A DNA stretch of 9,638 nucleotides from Gammaproteobacteria bacterium (GCA_023150055.1 JAKLLP010000055.1:1-9638); one strand, 5' to 3'. Shown: positions 1 to 8,282, counted from the first letter of the stretch. The notes: generated from the sequence alone by a model not told the origin. Translations and numbers: made by a program.

Positions 1-1
1 G

Positions 2-250
2 TTCTTCGGCGCCGATTTCAACCTGCTGCCGCTCGTCATGACGGCGCTCACCGTCGTCTCGGCCTTCGTGCAGCGCGACGACTCGCTTTCCGCGGAATTG
101 CTGAAGAAGCAGCAGCGCCAGCTCTACCTGATGGCCGCGGGCTTCTTCCTGTTGTTCTACACGTTCCCGGCGGGCATGGTCCTGTACTGGACCGCCAACA
201 ATGCCTGGCACCTGCTCAAGCTGCAGCTCGCGCGGTTCCGCACCGGCTGA
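2..250 (+). CDS. YidC/Oxa1-family membrane protein insertase, C-terminal fragment
   Basis: The open frame is already running at base 2 and ends with TGA at 248-250, so this is the last 82 residues of a longer protein. It ends in a hydrophobic segment with the signature FYTFPAGMVLYWTANN, which corresponds to the last membrane helix of YidC/Oxa1/Alb3 insertases (FPAGLVLYW.VNN in typical YidC). An earlier hydrophobic stretch, FNLLPLVMTALTVVSAFVQ, fits the preceding helix, and the charged segment between them (RDDSLSAELLKKQQRQ) would be the connecting loop. Family members insert and fold inner-membrane proteins, with or without SecYEG. The usual MFLQQKL-like sequence of canonical YidC is not seen in the first helix, and the neighbour is gloC in the opposite direction rather than mnmE, so this may be a YidC paralogue rather than the main copy near the replication origin. 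The tail after the last helix is short and mildly basic. Confidence 0.82.
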   Translation, partial: FFGADFNLLPLVMTALTVVSAFVQRDDSLSAELLKKQQRQLYLMAAGFFLLFYTFPAGMVLYWTANNAWHLLKLQLARFRTG

Positions 251-263
251 GTTAACGGCTGTG

Positions 264-411
264 GTCGCGTTCGGCGGCTGCCTTGACACAAATGACCGCC
301 CTTGCGGCGGGAAGTCTCCGCCGTCGCTCCCCGATACTCGCTTTGGGCGGAGACTCCCGCCTCCGGGCGGTCCGTCGGCGGCAGGCCGTCAAGGCAGCCG
401 TGGAACGCGAC
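264..411. repeat. 148-base nested palindrome, MITE-like or large hairpin
   Basis: Bases 264-287 and 388-411 are inverted copies matching at 22 of 24 positions; the two mismatches are adjacent. Inside them, 294-301 pairs perfectly with 365-372 (GACCGCCC/GGGCGGTC), and 306-322 pairs with 346-361 with one bulged base. A 23-base loop (323-345) remains. About 46 base pairs can form in total. The element fills most of the gap between the converging insertase and gloC genes. No run of T follows the stem on either strand, so it is not a standard intrinsic terminator, although such a stem could slow polymerase from both sides. Size and terminal inverted repeats suit a miniature inverted-repeat element, but I see no clear target-site duplication. 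The remaining flanks (251-263 and 412-476) show no gene; a short GC palindrome, GCGCCGGCGC, lies at 445-454. Confidence 0.7.
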
Positions 412-476
412 AAAAACCCCGAGCTTCCCCGGCACCACACCATCGCGCCGGCGCCGGGCGCTCATCGTTCCGGCTG

Positions 477-1127
477 TCAGGCGCTCGCGAGCGCGCGGTC
501 GCCGACGAACGGGTTGGTCCTTCGTTCCTGCCCGAAGGTGGAGGTCGGCCCGTGGCCGGGCACGAACGTGACGTCGTCGCCGAGCGGCCAGAGCCTGCCG
601 GTGATCGAGGCGATGAGTTCCTCGAGATTGCCGCCCGGAAAATCGGTCCGGCCGATGGAACCGGCGAAGAGCACGTCGCCCACGAAGGCGATGCGCGCGC
701 CGCGCTGGAAAAACACCACGTGGCCCGGCGTATGGCCCGGGCAGTGCAGGACCTCGAGTTCATGCGCGCCGACGCGCACGACGTCGCCCTGGTGGAGCCA
801 GCGGGTGGGCGTGAAGGGTTTCGCCTCCGGGAAATCGAACATCCGGCTCTGGTCGGCGAGCCGGTCGATCCAGAACTGGTCCCCCGGGTGCGGGCCCTCC
901 ACCGGCACGCCGAGTTGCGCGGCGAGGTCGGCGGTGCCACCTGCGTGATCGATATGCGCATGGGTCAGCAGGATCTTCGCGGGCTTCAGTTCGTGCTCCT
1001 GCAGCACTGCGACGATCTGCTCGAGGTCGCCGCCCGGGTCGATGATCGCCGCCTCCCGGCTGCGCTCGTCGAAGACGATGGAGCAGTTCTGCTGGAACGG
1101 CGTGACGGGAATGACGATGACCTGCAT
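477..1127 (-). CDS. gloC: Hydroxyacylglutathione hydrolase GloC (YcbL-type metallo-beta-lactamase fold)
   Basis: A 216-residue cytoplasmic metal-dependent thioesterase that hydrolyses S-D-lactoylglutathione and related glutathione thioesters, the second step of methylglyoxal detoxification. The glyoxalase II motif THAHIDH gives metal ligands His56, His58, Asp60 and His61; His132 in CPGHTPGH, Asp151 in FVGDVLF and His192 in VPGHGP complete the binuclear site. The opening IPVTPFQQNCS and the stretches LHCPGHTPGHVVFF and LGDDVTF.PGHGP resemble E. coli YcbL/GloC (about 215 residues) very closely. The substrate-binding C-terminal domain of classical GloB is absent, as expected for this type. I chose the ATG at 1125-1127 because it gives the family length; a TTG at 1161-1163 would add 12 unconserved residues and overlap the stop of the upstream gene. 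No strong Shine-Dalgarno sequence is visible. It lies 32 bases downstream of the FkbM methyltransferase gene on the same strand, so co-transcription is likely. Confidence 0.93.
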   Translation of the reverse strand: MQVIVIPVTPFQQNCSIVFDERSREAAIIDPGGDLEQIVAVLQEHELKPAKILLTHAHIDHAGGTADLAAQLGVPVEGPHPGDQFWIDRLADQSRMFDFPEAKPFTPTRWLHQGDVVRVGAHELEVLHCPGHTPGHVVFFQRGARIAFVGDVLFAGSIGRTDFPGGNLEELIASITGRLWPLGDDVTFVPGHGPTSTFGQERRTNPFVGDRALASA

Positions 1128-1159
1128 GGGCGCATTGTGAGGGGGAGGGACCGTCCCGC

Positions 1160-1837
1160 TCAATCCGCAAGCGCGTCATTGGCGAAAAGCACATCCATGC
1201 TGTAGCGCCGGATCAGGCTGAAACCGGCCAGTTTTTCTTTCAGTTCCGAGAGCGTGATCTGCCCTTCATACATTTCGATGTTGCTGTATTCGGTGTAGAA
1301 GAACCGTGTCTGGCTGAGTGTCCGCGGTGCGCCGCGGATGAGGTCTCCCTCGGCGCCCTGCACATCGGCCCAGATGAGGTCGACGGCACCGATGCCGTTC
1401 TGCTCCGCCCATGTGTCCAGCGTCAGGATGGGCACGGCAATTTCCTTTTCGAACCGGACCCAGGGGTAGAACTTCAGGTGACTGCGGGGCCGGCGGATGG
1501 ATCCCGACTGGTCCCAGCCCTCCGGGTAGTCGGGCAGGTGCTCACCGCCGCTGCTCTGGTGGAAAAGCGCCGAGCCATTTTCGGCGCCGACGGCGCACTC
1601 GACGAGCTTGAGTCGCGGGTGCGAAACGTTGCGGTGAAACCTGGCAATCGCCCTCGGGTCGGGTTCGAAGGCGAAAATCGTTGCGCGCGGCATGGCCTCG
1701 AAGATCTCGATGCAGGTCTGGCCGATATTGGCGCCGATGTTGAGCACCAGCGGCTCATCGGTGCCCAGCAGAGCGCGAATCTCGCGCGCGCTGAGCGCGC
1801 CCGGCAATACCGGCATCGAGTCTGCAGCATCAGTCAC
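1160..1837 (-). CDS. FkbM-family SAM-dependent methyltransferase
   Basis: A 225-residue class I methyltransferase of the FkbM type, a family that mostly methylates hydroxyl groups on sugars, polyketides or glycolipids; the substrate here is unknown. Motif I is LNIGANIGQ (residues 32-40), followed by the acidic ribose-binding strand FAFEPDPRA (55-63), the typical TLDTW (139-143) and DLIWADVQGAEGDLIRGA (153-170), which replaces the usual DFLKIDVEGAE..VL.G. The C-terminal YTEYSNIEMYEGQ and its following helix also fit the family. No signal peptide or membrane helix is seen. The start is uncertain: GTG at 1835-1837 gives 225 residues and ATG at 1814-1816 gives 218; neither has a clear ribosome site. 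The coding sequence has more A/T-ending codons than its neighbours by eye, which hints at separate ancestry. gloC follows 32 bases downstream; a candidate promoter lies at 1898-1925. Confidence 0.88.
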   Translation of the reverse strand: MTDAADSMPVLPGALSAREIRALLGTDEPLVLNIGANIGQTCIEIFEAMPRATIFAFEPDPRAIARFHRNVSHPRLKLVECAVGAENGSALFHQSSGGEHLPDYPEGWDQSGSIRRPRSHLKFYPWVRFEKEIAVPILTLDTWAEQNGIGAVDLIWADVQGAEGDLIRGAPRTLSQTRFFYTEYSNIEMYEGQITLSELKEKLAGFSLIRRYSMDVLFANDALAD

Positions 1838-1897
1838 GGCTGCGGTCCCGGCCCGTCGTCGTCATTTCAAGCCCGCCTGGTCAGGGGAATGGCCGTG

Positions 1898-1925
1898 AGT
1901 ATGTCAGCCGGACAGCTTTTTCCAA
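1898..1925 (-). promoter_or_regulatory. Candidate sigma70 promoter for the FkbM methyltransferase-gloC unit
   Basis: Read on the minus strand, TTGGAA (1925 to 1920, 4 of 6 consensus bases) and CATACT (1903 to 1898, 4 of 6) are 16 bases apart. The -10 element is preceded by TGA, giving the extended TGn form. Transcription would start near 1891 and leave a leader of about 54 bases before the GTG start. This is motif matching by eye only. Confidence 0.35.
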
Positions 1926-2009
1926 GGGTGGTGCCGCCCATCAAGCTTGCTGCGGAGGGCGGGCCCGACACCGCCGAGCCGCAGTGATGGAAGGCGGCTG
2001 TCTTGAAGT

Positions 2010-2051
2010 CAGGTGAATCATGAGCTTACCTTGTTTTCCGTGATTTACCTG
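2010..2051. promoter_or_regulatory. Inverted repeat, possible operator of the cyclic-di-GMP gene
   Basis: CAGGTGAATCA at 2010-2020 and TGATTTACCTG at 2041-2051 are inverted copies matching at 10 of 11 positions, with a 20-base spacer. Arm centres are 31 bases apart, close to three helical turns, which would suit two bound protein units on one DNA face. The repeat lies 30-71 bases upstream of the start of the GGDEF-EAL gene and brackets the candidate -35 element at 2031-2036. The region is clearly more A/T-rich than its surroundings. A hairpin in RNA is a less likely reading, since the predicted transcript starts downstream. Confidence 0.45.
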
Positions 2052-2058
2052 TCAGAAT
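2031..2058 (+). promoter_or_regulatory. Candidate sigma70 promoter for the GGDEF-EAL gene
   Basis: TTGTTT (2031-2036, 3 of 6 consensus) and CAGAAT (2053-2058, 4 of 6) are 16 bases apart in the most A/T-rich part of the divergent gap. The transcript would begin near 2065, giving a leader of about 16 bases. The right arm of the inverted repeat at 2041-2051 ends just before the -10 element. Confidence 0.35.
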
Positions 2059-2072
2059 ACATGCCGTGCGCT

Positions 2073-2078
2073 AGGGGG
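2073..2078 (+). promoter_or_regulatory. Shine-Dalgarno sequence that questions the ATG start
   Basis: AGGGGG at 2073-2078 is the only purine-rich ribosome-binding candidate upstream of the GGDEF-EAL gene. It lies just 2 bases before the ATG at 2081, which is too close for normal initiation, but 5 bases before the in-frame TTG at 2084 and 8 bases before the in-frame GTG at 2087. The true start may therefore be GTG 2087, shortening the protein by two residues. Confidence 0.5.
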
Positions 2079-2080
2079 TT

Positions 2081-4753
2081 ATGTTGGTGGCCGATGTGGA
2101 TCACGGCTCGACGCTGACGGGTCTGCAACAGCTCCTGGGTTCGACCAGGACGGCTGGCGGCCTCGATGTCGCTCTGACGAAAATTGCGGTCGATTTCCAG
2201 AACCTGGACGGGGCGAACGCGGCAGCGCTGATCGGCGCGAGCGTCGAGGAGATCCGTGCGGGAACTTCCTGTGACGCCGTGTGCGTCGCCCTGCTCGATC
2301 CTTCAGGGCGCCGCATCCAGCGCGTGTTTGCGGCGCGCGATACCTTCACCGCGATCAATCCCGAAGTCATGCAGGGCGAGGCGCTCGAGGCCTGGCCGTG
2401 GCTCGACAAGAGCCTCGTGCACCTGCGTCTGCTCGGCATCGCCGATACCACCCAGCCGCAGGCCGCCCAGCGCATGGACGCCGACCGGCTGCGGACGCTC
2501 GGCGGCGCGGCCGCGTTGCTGGTCGGGTTCGATGTCACCGGGCAGCGTGCGGGTTTCATGGCGTTTTTCTACGGCCAGCCGCAGCAGGCCTGGAACGCCG
2601 ACCACCAGCTCCTGATCAAGCTGCTGACCTCGAGCCTCGCGGCGGGACTCGAGCGTTCGCAGGCGCGCCAGGCGCTCGCCGAGATCGCCGAGCGCGATGC
2701 CGCCATGATCGCCACCGCCAACGACGGCACCTGGGACTTCGACCCGCGCGACGGCATCATGCGGTTTACCCCGCGCTGGCTCGCCATCATGGGTTACACC
2801 GAGGAGGACGTGCAGCGCGAGCCGATCGACTGGCGACGGCTGGTGCATACCGAGGAGCTGCCCCGCGTGCAGGGCAAGCTGCGCGAGCACATTGCCGGCC
2901 ACACGCCGGTCTTCGACAGCATTCACCGCATGCAGCGCAAGGACGGCGAGTGGCGCTGGATGCACTCCCGCGCCAAGGCGCTGCTCGACGCCGACGGCCG
3001 CCTGCGCCGGCTGATCGGAGTCGAGACGGACATCACGGAGCAGAAGATCTACGAGGAAGCCCTGTTCCGCGAGAAGGAAAGCGCGCAGATCACGCTGCAG
3101 TCGATCGGCGACGGCGTGGTCACCACCGATGCGGCATGTCATGTCGAGTACCTCAACCCCATTGCCGAGGAGCTGACCGGCTGGAAGCTCGACGAGGCGG
3201 CCGGCCGGCACATCGACGATGTGTTTCGCGGCTTCCACGAGGAGACCTGCGAGCCGCTGGAGAACCCGCTCTCGGTCGCCATCCGGCGGACCCGGCCGGT
3301 GAAGTCCGTGCGCCCGACGCTGCTCATCCGGCGCGACGGCAACGAGATCTACATCGAGAGTACCGCGGCACCGATTCGCAACGACCGCGGCGAGGTGACC
3401 GGCGCCGTGCTCGTCTTCCACGACGTCAGCGAGTCGCGGGAGCTCAACCGTCGGCTCTCCTATCACGCGAGCCACGACATCCTCACCGGGCTGGTCAACC
3501 GGCGGGAGTTCGAGACGCGGCTCGAGCGCGCCCTGAAAAGCGCGAAGGCGCGCGAGGCCTCCTACGCCCTGTGCTACCTCGACCTCGACCAGTTCAAGAT
3601 GGTCAATGATTCCTGTGGCCACGCCGCGGGCGATGCGCTGCTCGGCCAGCTCGGCGCGCTGCTCAAGTCGAAGATCCGCTGGCGCGATACGCTCGCGCGG
3701 CTCGGCGGCGACGAGTTCGGGCTGCTGCTCGAGAGCTGCAACCTCGAGGAGGCGGTGCGGGCCGCCGAGGGCCTCAAGACCGCCATACAGGAGCACAAGT
3801 TCGACTGGGACGATCGCAGTTTCCGCCTCGGCGTCAGTATCGGCGTCGTGCCGATCACGCCGGAGACCACGGACGTGACGGCGCTGCTCGCCGCCGGCGA
3901 CAGTGCCTGCCAGGCCGCCAAGGGCGCCGGCCGCAACCGCATCTACAGCTACCAGGAAAACGATCTCGACCTCATGCGCCGGCGCCGCGAGATGCAGTGG
4001 GCCGCGCGCATCGCCAGCGCCCTGGAGGAGTCGCGCTTCGAACTCTTCCGGATGCCGATCCAGCCGTTGCAGGTCGAGGAGTTCGGCGCCCACTACGAGA
4101 TCCTGCTGCGCATGCGCGACGAGCAGGGCGCGCTGGTGTCGCCGGACCTGTTCATCGCCGCGGCGGAGCGCTACGGGATCACGCCGCGTATCGATCGCTG
4201 GGTCGTCGAGACGGCCTTCCGCTGGCTGGTCTCGGAGGCCGACGAGCGCGAGCGCCTCGCGTTGTGCTCGATCAACCTGTCGGGCCTGAGCCTGGTGGAC
4301 GATGATTTCCTGCCATTCGTCGTGCGCCAGTTCCAGAAGAGCGGGCTCGACGCCACCAAGATCTGCTTCGAGATCACCGAGACCTCGGCTATCGCGAGCT
4401 ATGCGCAGGCGAGCCGCTTCATCAATTCGCTGAAGGAACTCGGCTGCAAGTTCGCGCTCGACGATTTCGGCACCGGGCTGTCGTCGTTCGGTTACCTCAA
4501 GCACTTCCCGGTGGATTACCTGAAGATCGACGGCAGCTTCGTCAAGGAAATCCTGCACGACCCGATCGACCGGGAAATGGTGCGCTCCATCAACGAGATC
4601 GGCCACCTCACCGGCAAGAAGACCATCGCCGAGTATGCCGCCAACACCGAGATCATCACCATGTTGAAGGGCATGGGCATCGACTACGCCCAGGGCTACG
4701 GCATCTCCGAGCCGAAACGGATCCTCATGACGGCGGTGGCGGTCAACGGCTGA
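2081..4753 (+). CDS. GAF-PAS-PAS-GGDEF-EAL cyclic-di-GMP diguanylate cyclase/phosphodiesterase
   Basis: An 890-residue soluble signalling enzyme with both cyclic-di-GMP synthesis and breakdown domains; no membrane helix or signal peptide is seen, so it should sense intracellular cues. Domains in order: a GAF-like domain (about 30-195), a PAS/PAC domain (about 205-322, ending RKDGEWRWMHSRA..LIGVETDITEQK), a second PAS (about 333-452, ending VFHDVSESR), GGDEF (about 455-622) and EAL (about 640-885). The cyclase half looks competent: DLDQFKMVND supplies Asp501 and Asn509, GGDEF is intact at 542-546, and RWRD at 533-536 matches the RxxD product-inhibition site five residues upstream. The phosphodiesterase half has ExLxR as EILLR (Glu673), INLS (Asn732), FEITET (Glu764, Glu767), DDFGTGLSS (Asp794, Asp795), Lys815 in KIDGS, Glu851 and Gln871. 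The second glutamate of the AEGVET-like motif is alanine (AEYAAN, Ala854). It is transcribed away from the FkbM gene; gdhA follows 115 bases downstream. Which activity dominates cannot be told from sequence. Confidence 0.95.
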   Translation: MLVADVDHGSTLTGLQQLLGSTRTAGGLDVALTKIAVDFQNLDGANAAALIGASVEEIRAGTSCDAVCVALLDPSGRRIQRVFAARDTFTAINPEVMQGEALEAWPWLDKSLVHLRLLGIADTTQPQAAQRMDADRLRTLGGAAALLVGFDVTGQRAGFMAFFYGQPQQAWNADHQLLIKLLTSSLAAGLERSQARQALAEIAERDAAMIATANDGTWDFDPRDGIMRFTPRWLAIMGYTEEDVQREPIDWRRLVHTEELPRVQGKLREHIAGHTPVFDSIHRMQRKDGEWRWMHSRAKALLDADGRLRRLIGVETDITEQKIYEEALFREKESAQITLQSIGDGVVTTDAACHVEYLNPIAEELTGWKLDEAAGRHIDDVFRGFHEETCEPLENPLSVAIRRTRPVKSVRPTLLIRRDGNEIYIESTAAPIRNDRGEVTGAVLVFHDVSESRELNRRLSYHASHDILTGLVNRREFETRLERALKSAKAREASYALCYLDLDQFKMVNDSCGHAAGDALLGQLGALLKSKIRWRDTLARLGGDEFGLLLESCNLEEAVRAAEGLKTAIQEHKFDWDDRSFRLGVSIGVVPITPETTDVTALLAAGDSACQAAKGAGRNRIYSYQENDLDLMRRRREMQWAARIASALEESRFELFRMPIQPLQVEEFGAHYEILLRMRDEQGALVSPDLFIAAAERYGITPRIDRWVVETAFRWLVSEADERERLALCSINLSGLSLVDDDFLPFVVRQFQKSGLDATKICFEITETSAIASYAQASRFINSLKELGCKFALDDFGTGLSSFGYLKHFPVDYLKIDGSFVKEILHDPIDREMVRSINEIGHLTGKKTIAEYAANTEIITMLKGMGIDYAQGYGISEPKRILMTAVAVNG

Positions 4754-4764
4754 GTGGTCAGGGT

Positions 4765-4780
4765 GTCAAGGCACCTTGAC
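4765..4780. promoter_or_regulatory. 16-base palindrome between the GGDEF-EAL gene and gdhA
   Basis: GTCAAGGCACCTTGAC consists of two perfect 7-base arms around CA. It starts 12 bases after the stop of the cyclic-di-GMP gene and ends 88 bases before gdhA. Its right half contains TTGACC (4776-4781), a good -35 match, but no convincing -10 is found 16-18 bases further on. It may be an operator for gdhA or, as a 6-bp stem with a GCAC loop, a weak terminator; no T-run follows. The rest of the gap (4754-4868) contains a second small hairpin, ATCGGC/GCCGAT at 4820-4825 and 4835-4840, and no open frame I would call a gene. Confidence 0.4.
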
Positions 4781-4850
4781 CTCTCACCGCGTGCGGCATC
4801 AGGGAATTCACGTACGGTCATCGGCGGCGGTCCAGCCGATCATGGCGTGA

Positions 4851-6216
<1,366 letters not shown>

Positions 6217-6218
<2 letters not shown>

Positions 6219-6236
6219 GTGCCGATCCCGGCACCT
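6217..6236. terminator. Hairpin between converging gdhA and TPR-methyltransferase genes
   Basis: AGGTGCCG and CGGCACCT form a perfect 8-bp stem with a 4-base ATCC loop. The left arm begins within the TAG stop codon of gdhA, and the hairpin occupies most of the 24 bases separating it from the TGA of the minus-strand gene. The position suits a shared, bidirectional terminator. T-runs are absent or very short on both sides, so its strength is doubtful without Rho. Confidence 0.5.
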
Positions 6237-6242
6237 TGTGCA

Positions 6243-8282
6243 TCAGGCGGGCCTGCGCAGCCACATCACGTACATGCTGCCGAAAAAGTCCGGGTGGGCT
6301 TTTTCGAACTTCCCCCATTGCGCGAGGCTGGTCGGGTCGCTCACCCGCGGCTCGTTGTTCGCGAGGAACTCCGGGTCGGCCTCCAGGCCCATGAACTGCA
6401 GCCCGAGCGGCGCGATCATCGCGGCGATTCGTTCGGTCGTGAACTGGTGTTCCTGCACATGGAAGAGCAGGTCGCGGCACTCGGAGAGCGTGAAGAAATC
6501 CCGCCAGCGGATGCAGGCCTCGTGCAGCGGGTCGTCGGTGTCGCTCATGAGGAGGTGGCGAAAATTGCGGATGCCGTCGGCGGTCGATGGATGGCCATCT
6601 TCGGTGATGCGCCGGCGTGCCGCGCGCACCGCGGCGCGGGCGCTCTCGCTGTACAGGGCGACCTTCATCCAGCCCCCGGCACGCAGACAGCGCGCGAGGG
6701 CGGCGAGCCCGCGGGCGGGGTCGGCCATGTGGTGCAACACGCCGATCGATTCGATGAAGTCGAACTGCCGGCCGAGTTCGGGCAGGTCGAGCAGGTCACC
6801 GTGCAGGAACTCGACGTTCGCGATGGCGAACTCCCGGGCCTTCAGCAGGCCGTAGGCGAGGCTCGCGCGGCTGAGATCGATCGCGAGAATGCGCGCGGCG
6901 GGGTACTCACGCCCGCACCACAACGCCTGGCGGCCGGTGCCGCAGCCGGCGATCAGTACCTCCACCGCCTGGTCGGGCAGGGCCTGCAGCGCGGGTTGCT
7001 GATCGGGTGCGAGGTGGGGCAGGCAGCGCCTGATGCGATTGTCGAGCGTCTCGGTGCGCGGCTCCCCGAGGAAACGCCAGCGCGGGTAGGGGTTCTCCTC
7101 GTACTGCTGCCGTACCGCCCTGGAGATCGTGTCGCTGATACGGCCGAGGGCACCAATCTGGGGCTCGATTGCGCGCAGCGCCCGCGGTTCCTCGAGCTGG
7201 AACCGGCACATGTCGCGGAACTCGCCGAGGCGGTTGAAGGGCGAGGCGAGCGCGGCGGCGCCGGCATCGGGCAGAACCTCGGCGAGCAGCCCGTAACAGC
7301 CGGCGATCGCGGTGAGCAGGGCCGCATCGGCGGCATCGGCCGCGCCGTTGCCGAGCCGCTGGAGGCAGCTTGCTAGCTGGTCGTTTTCCGCAGCCGTCGC
7401 GTGCAACACGAACTCGGTGTGCAGCGCGTAGATCGCGAGAGCCGCCGTCGACCGCACCGCCGTCTCGTGCAGGCCCGGCGGAATCGCCCGCGCATGGATC
7501 GCGGCGAGCAACGCGCGGCGCAGTTCGGTGATCAGCTGCTCGTAAGCCACGTGGTACAGGACGGTCTTCTGCAGCACCAGCAGCAGGAGCTCGTCGTCGA
7601 GCAGCCGGAGGGCGCGCCCCGAGGCGATTTCCGCCGGCAACGCACCGGCGCGTGACAGCCGCATGAGCTCGGGGACGCTGGAGGTGTGCTCCAGCAGCAG
7701 GTAGAGCAGCTTGTCGATTCCCAGGAACTCGATCTTCTCGCGGCGCAGGGCCTCGATCAGCATCGACCGTTCAGAGTTCAGGGAGCCGTCGATCTTCACC
7801 CTCGGCAACCACTGGTTCAGCCGCTGCCAGTAGTGCCCGTTGTCGATATCGCTGCGGACCGCCTCGATCAGGCTGTGTATGGCCACGTCGTAGTTCAGTC
7901 CCCGGATGGCCATGGAGCCGAAGAAAAACCAGGCCTCCGCCATGCGGGGGTCGATTCTCAGGGCGTCCTGGATGCTGCCTGCGGCCTCGGGAACGGCGTC
8001 GCGCGCCGTGAGTGCCTTGCCGAGCCAGTAGTGCGCATAGGTGTTGCGCGCGTCGCTGGCGAGCGCCCGGCGGAAATCGCTCTCGGCGGCGGCGAGCCCC
8101 GGCCCGAGGCAGGTGCGCAGCCCGTCGAGCAGGGCGGTCGCCGACGCCCGCCCGGCGGCGCTCGCGAGGCCGGCGGCGATCTCCCGCTCGGCGTGCAGTC
8201 GGTCGCCGTTTTCGACGAGCCGCGTGATTTCGCGGAACATGCGCCTCTCGGCGTCCGTCCCCGTGACTTTTTCCTCGGTCAT
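6243..8282 (-). CDS. TPR-repeat protein fused to a class I SAM-dependent methyltransferase
   Basis: A 679-residue protein from the ATG at 8280-8282. Residues about 40-150 look like tetratricopeptide repeats: ALASDARNTYAHYWLGKAL followed by ALRIDPRMAEAWFFFGSMA shows the alternating helix pattern and the proline after the acidic position. Residues about 155-390 are mostly helical, rich in Leu and Ala, and match no family I recognise. QYEENPYPRWRF (393-404) is a motif I recall from TPR-linked methyltransferases. The catalytic domain (about 435-550) has the SAM-binding loop VLIAGCGTG (442-450), the acidic strand end ILAIDLS (465-471), a further acidic residue in FLHGDLLDL, and GVLHHMADP (514-522), as in Methyltransf_11/25-like enzymes. 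The substrate is unknown; TPRs suggest a protein partner or protein substrate. A TTG at 8319-8321 would add 13 residues but lies in a possible extended -10 element. It is 82 bases downstream of the dioxygenase gene on the same strand. Confidence 0.87.
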   Translation of the reverse strand: MTEEKVTGTDAERRMFREITRLVENGDRLHAEREIAAGLASAAGRASATALLDGLRTCLGPGLAAAESDFRRALASDARNTYAHYWLGKALTARDAVPEAAGSIQDALRIDPRMAEAWFFFGSMAIRGLNYDVAIHSLIEAVRSDIDNGHYWQRLNQWLPRVKIDGSLNSERSMLIEALRREKIEFLGIDKLLYLLLEHTSSVPELMRLSRAGALPAEIASGRALRLLDDELLLLVLQKTVLYHVAYEQLITELRRALLAAIHARAIPPGLHETAVRSTAALAIYALHTEFVLHATAAENDQLASCLQRLGNGAADAADAALLTAIAGCYGLLAEVLPDAGAAALASPFNRLGEFRDMCRFQLEEPRALRAIEPQIGALGRISDTISRAVRQQYEENPYPRWRFLGEPRTETLDNRIRRCLPHLAPDQQPALQALPDQAVEVLIAGCGTGRQALWCGREYPAARILAIDLSRASLAYGLLKAREFAIANVEFLHGDLLDLPELGRQFDFIESIGVLHHMADPARGLAALARCLRAGGWMKVALYSESARAAVRAARRRITEDGHPSTADGIRNFRHLLMSDTDDPLHEACIRWRDFFTLSECRDLLFHVQEHQFTTERIAAMIAPLGLQFMGLEADPEFLANNEPRVSDPTSLAQWGKFEKAHPDFFGSMYVMWLRRPA

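Noticed and set aside
264..411. Reading the palindrome as a pair of standard Rho-independent terminators
   Set aside because: No T-run follows the stem in either direction; the A-run at 412-416 would be a U-run before, not after, the stem for the minus-strand transcript.
1161..1163. TTG start for gloC, adding 12 residues
   Set aside because: Overlaps the FkbM stop, and the added residues are not part of the YcbL/GloC family, which begins at the internal Met.
201..1205. A 334-codon open frame on the plus strand across the palindrome and gloC
   Set aside because: Antisense to gloC with its full catalytic motif set; the product is Arg/Ala/Gly-rich with no family motif.
1934..1962. CCGCCC/GGGCGG inverted repeat around CAAGCTTG in the divergent gap
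   Set aside because: A 6-base GC arm pair with a 17-base loop is expected by chance in this composition; it does not line up with either candidate promoter.
2303..4606. A 767-codon open frame on the minus strand, opposite the GGDEF-EAL gene
   Set aside because: It lies wholly antisense to a gene with unambiguous domains. Its composition (Leu, Ala, Val, Glu, Arg, Gly) is what the complement of G/C-ending codons gives, and no motif is visible.
6219..7376. A 385-codon open frame on the plus strand opposite the TPR-methyltransferase
   Set aside because: Antisense shadow of a gene with clear SAM-binding motifs; no recognisable domain in the product.
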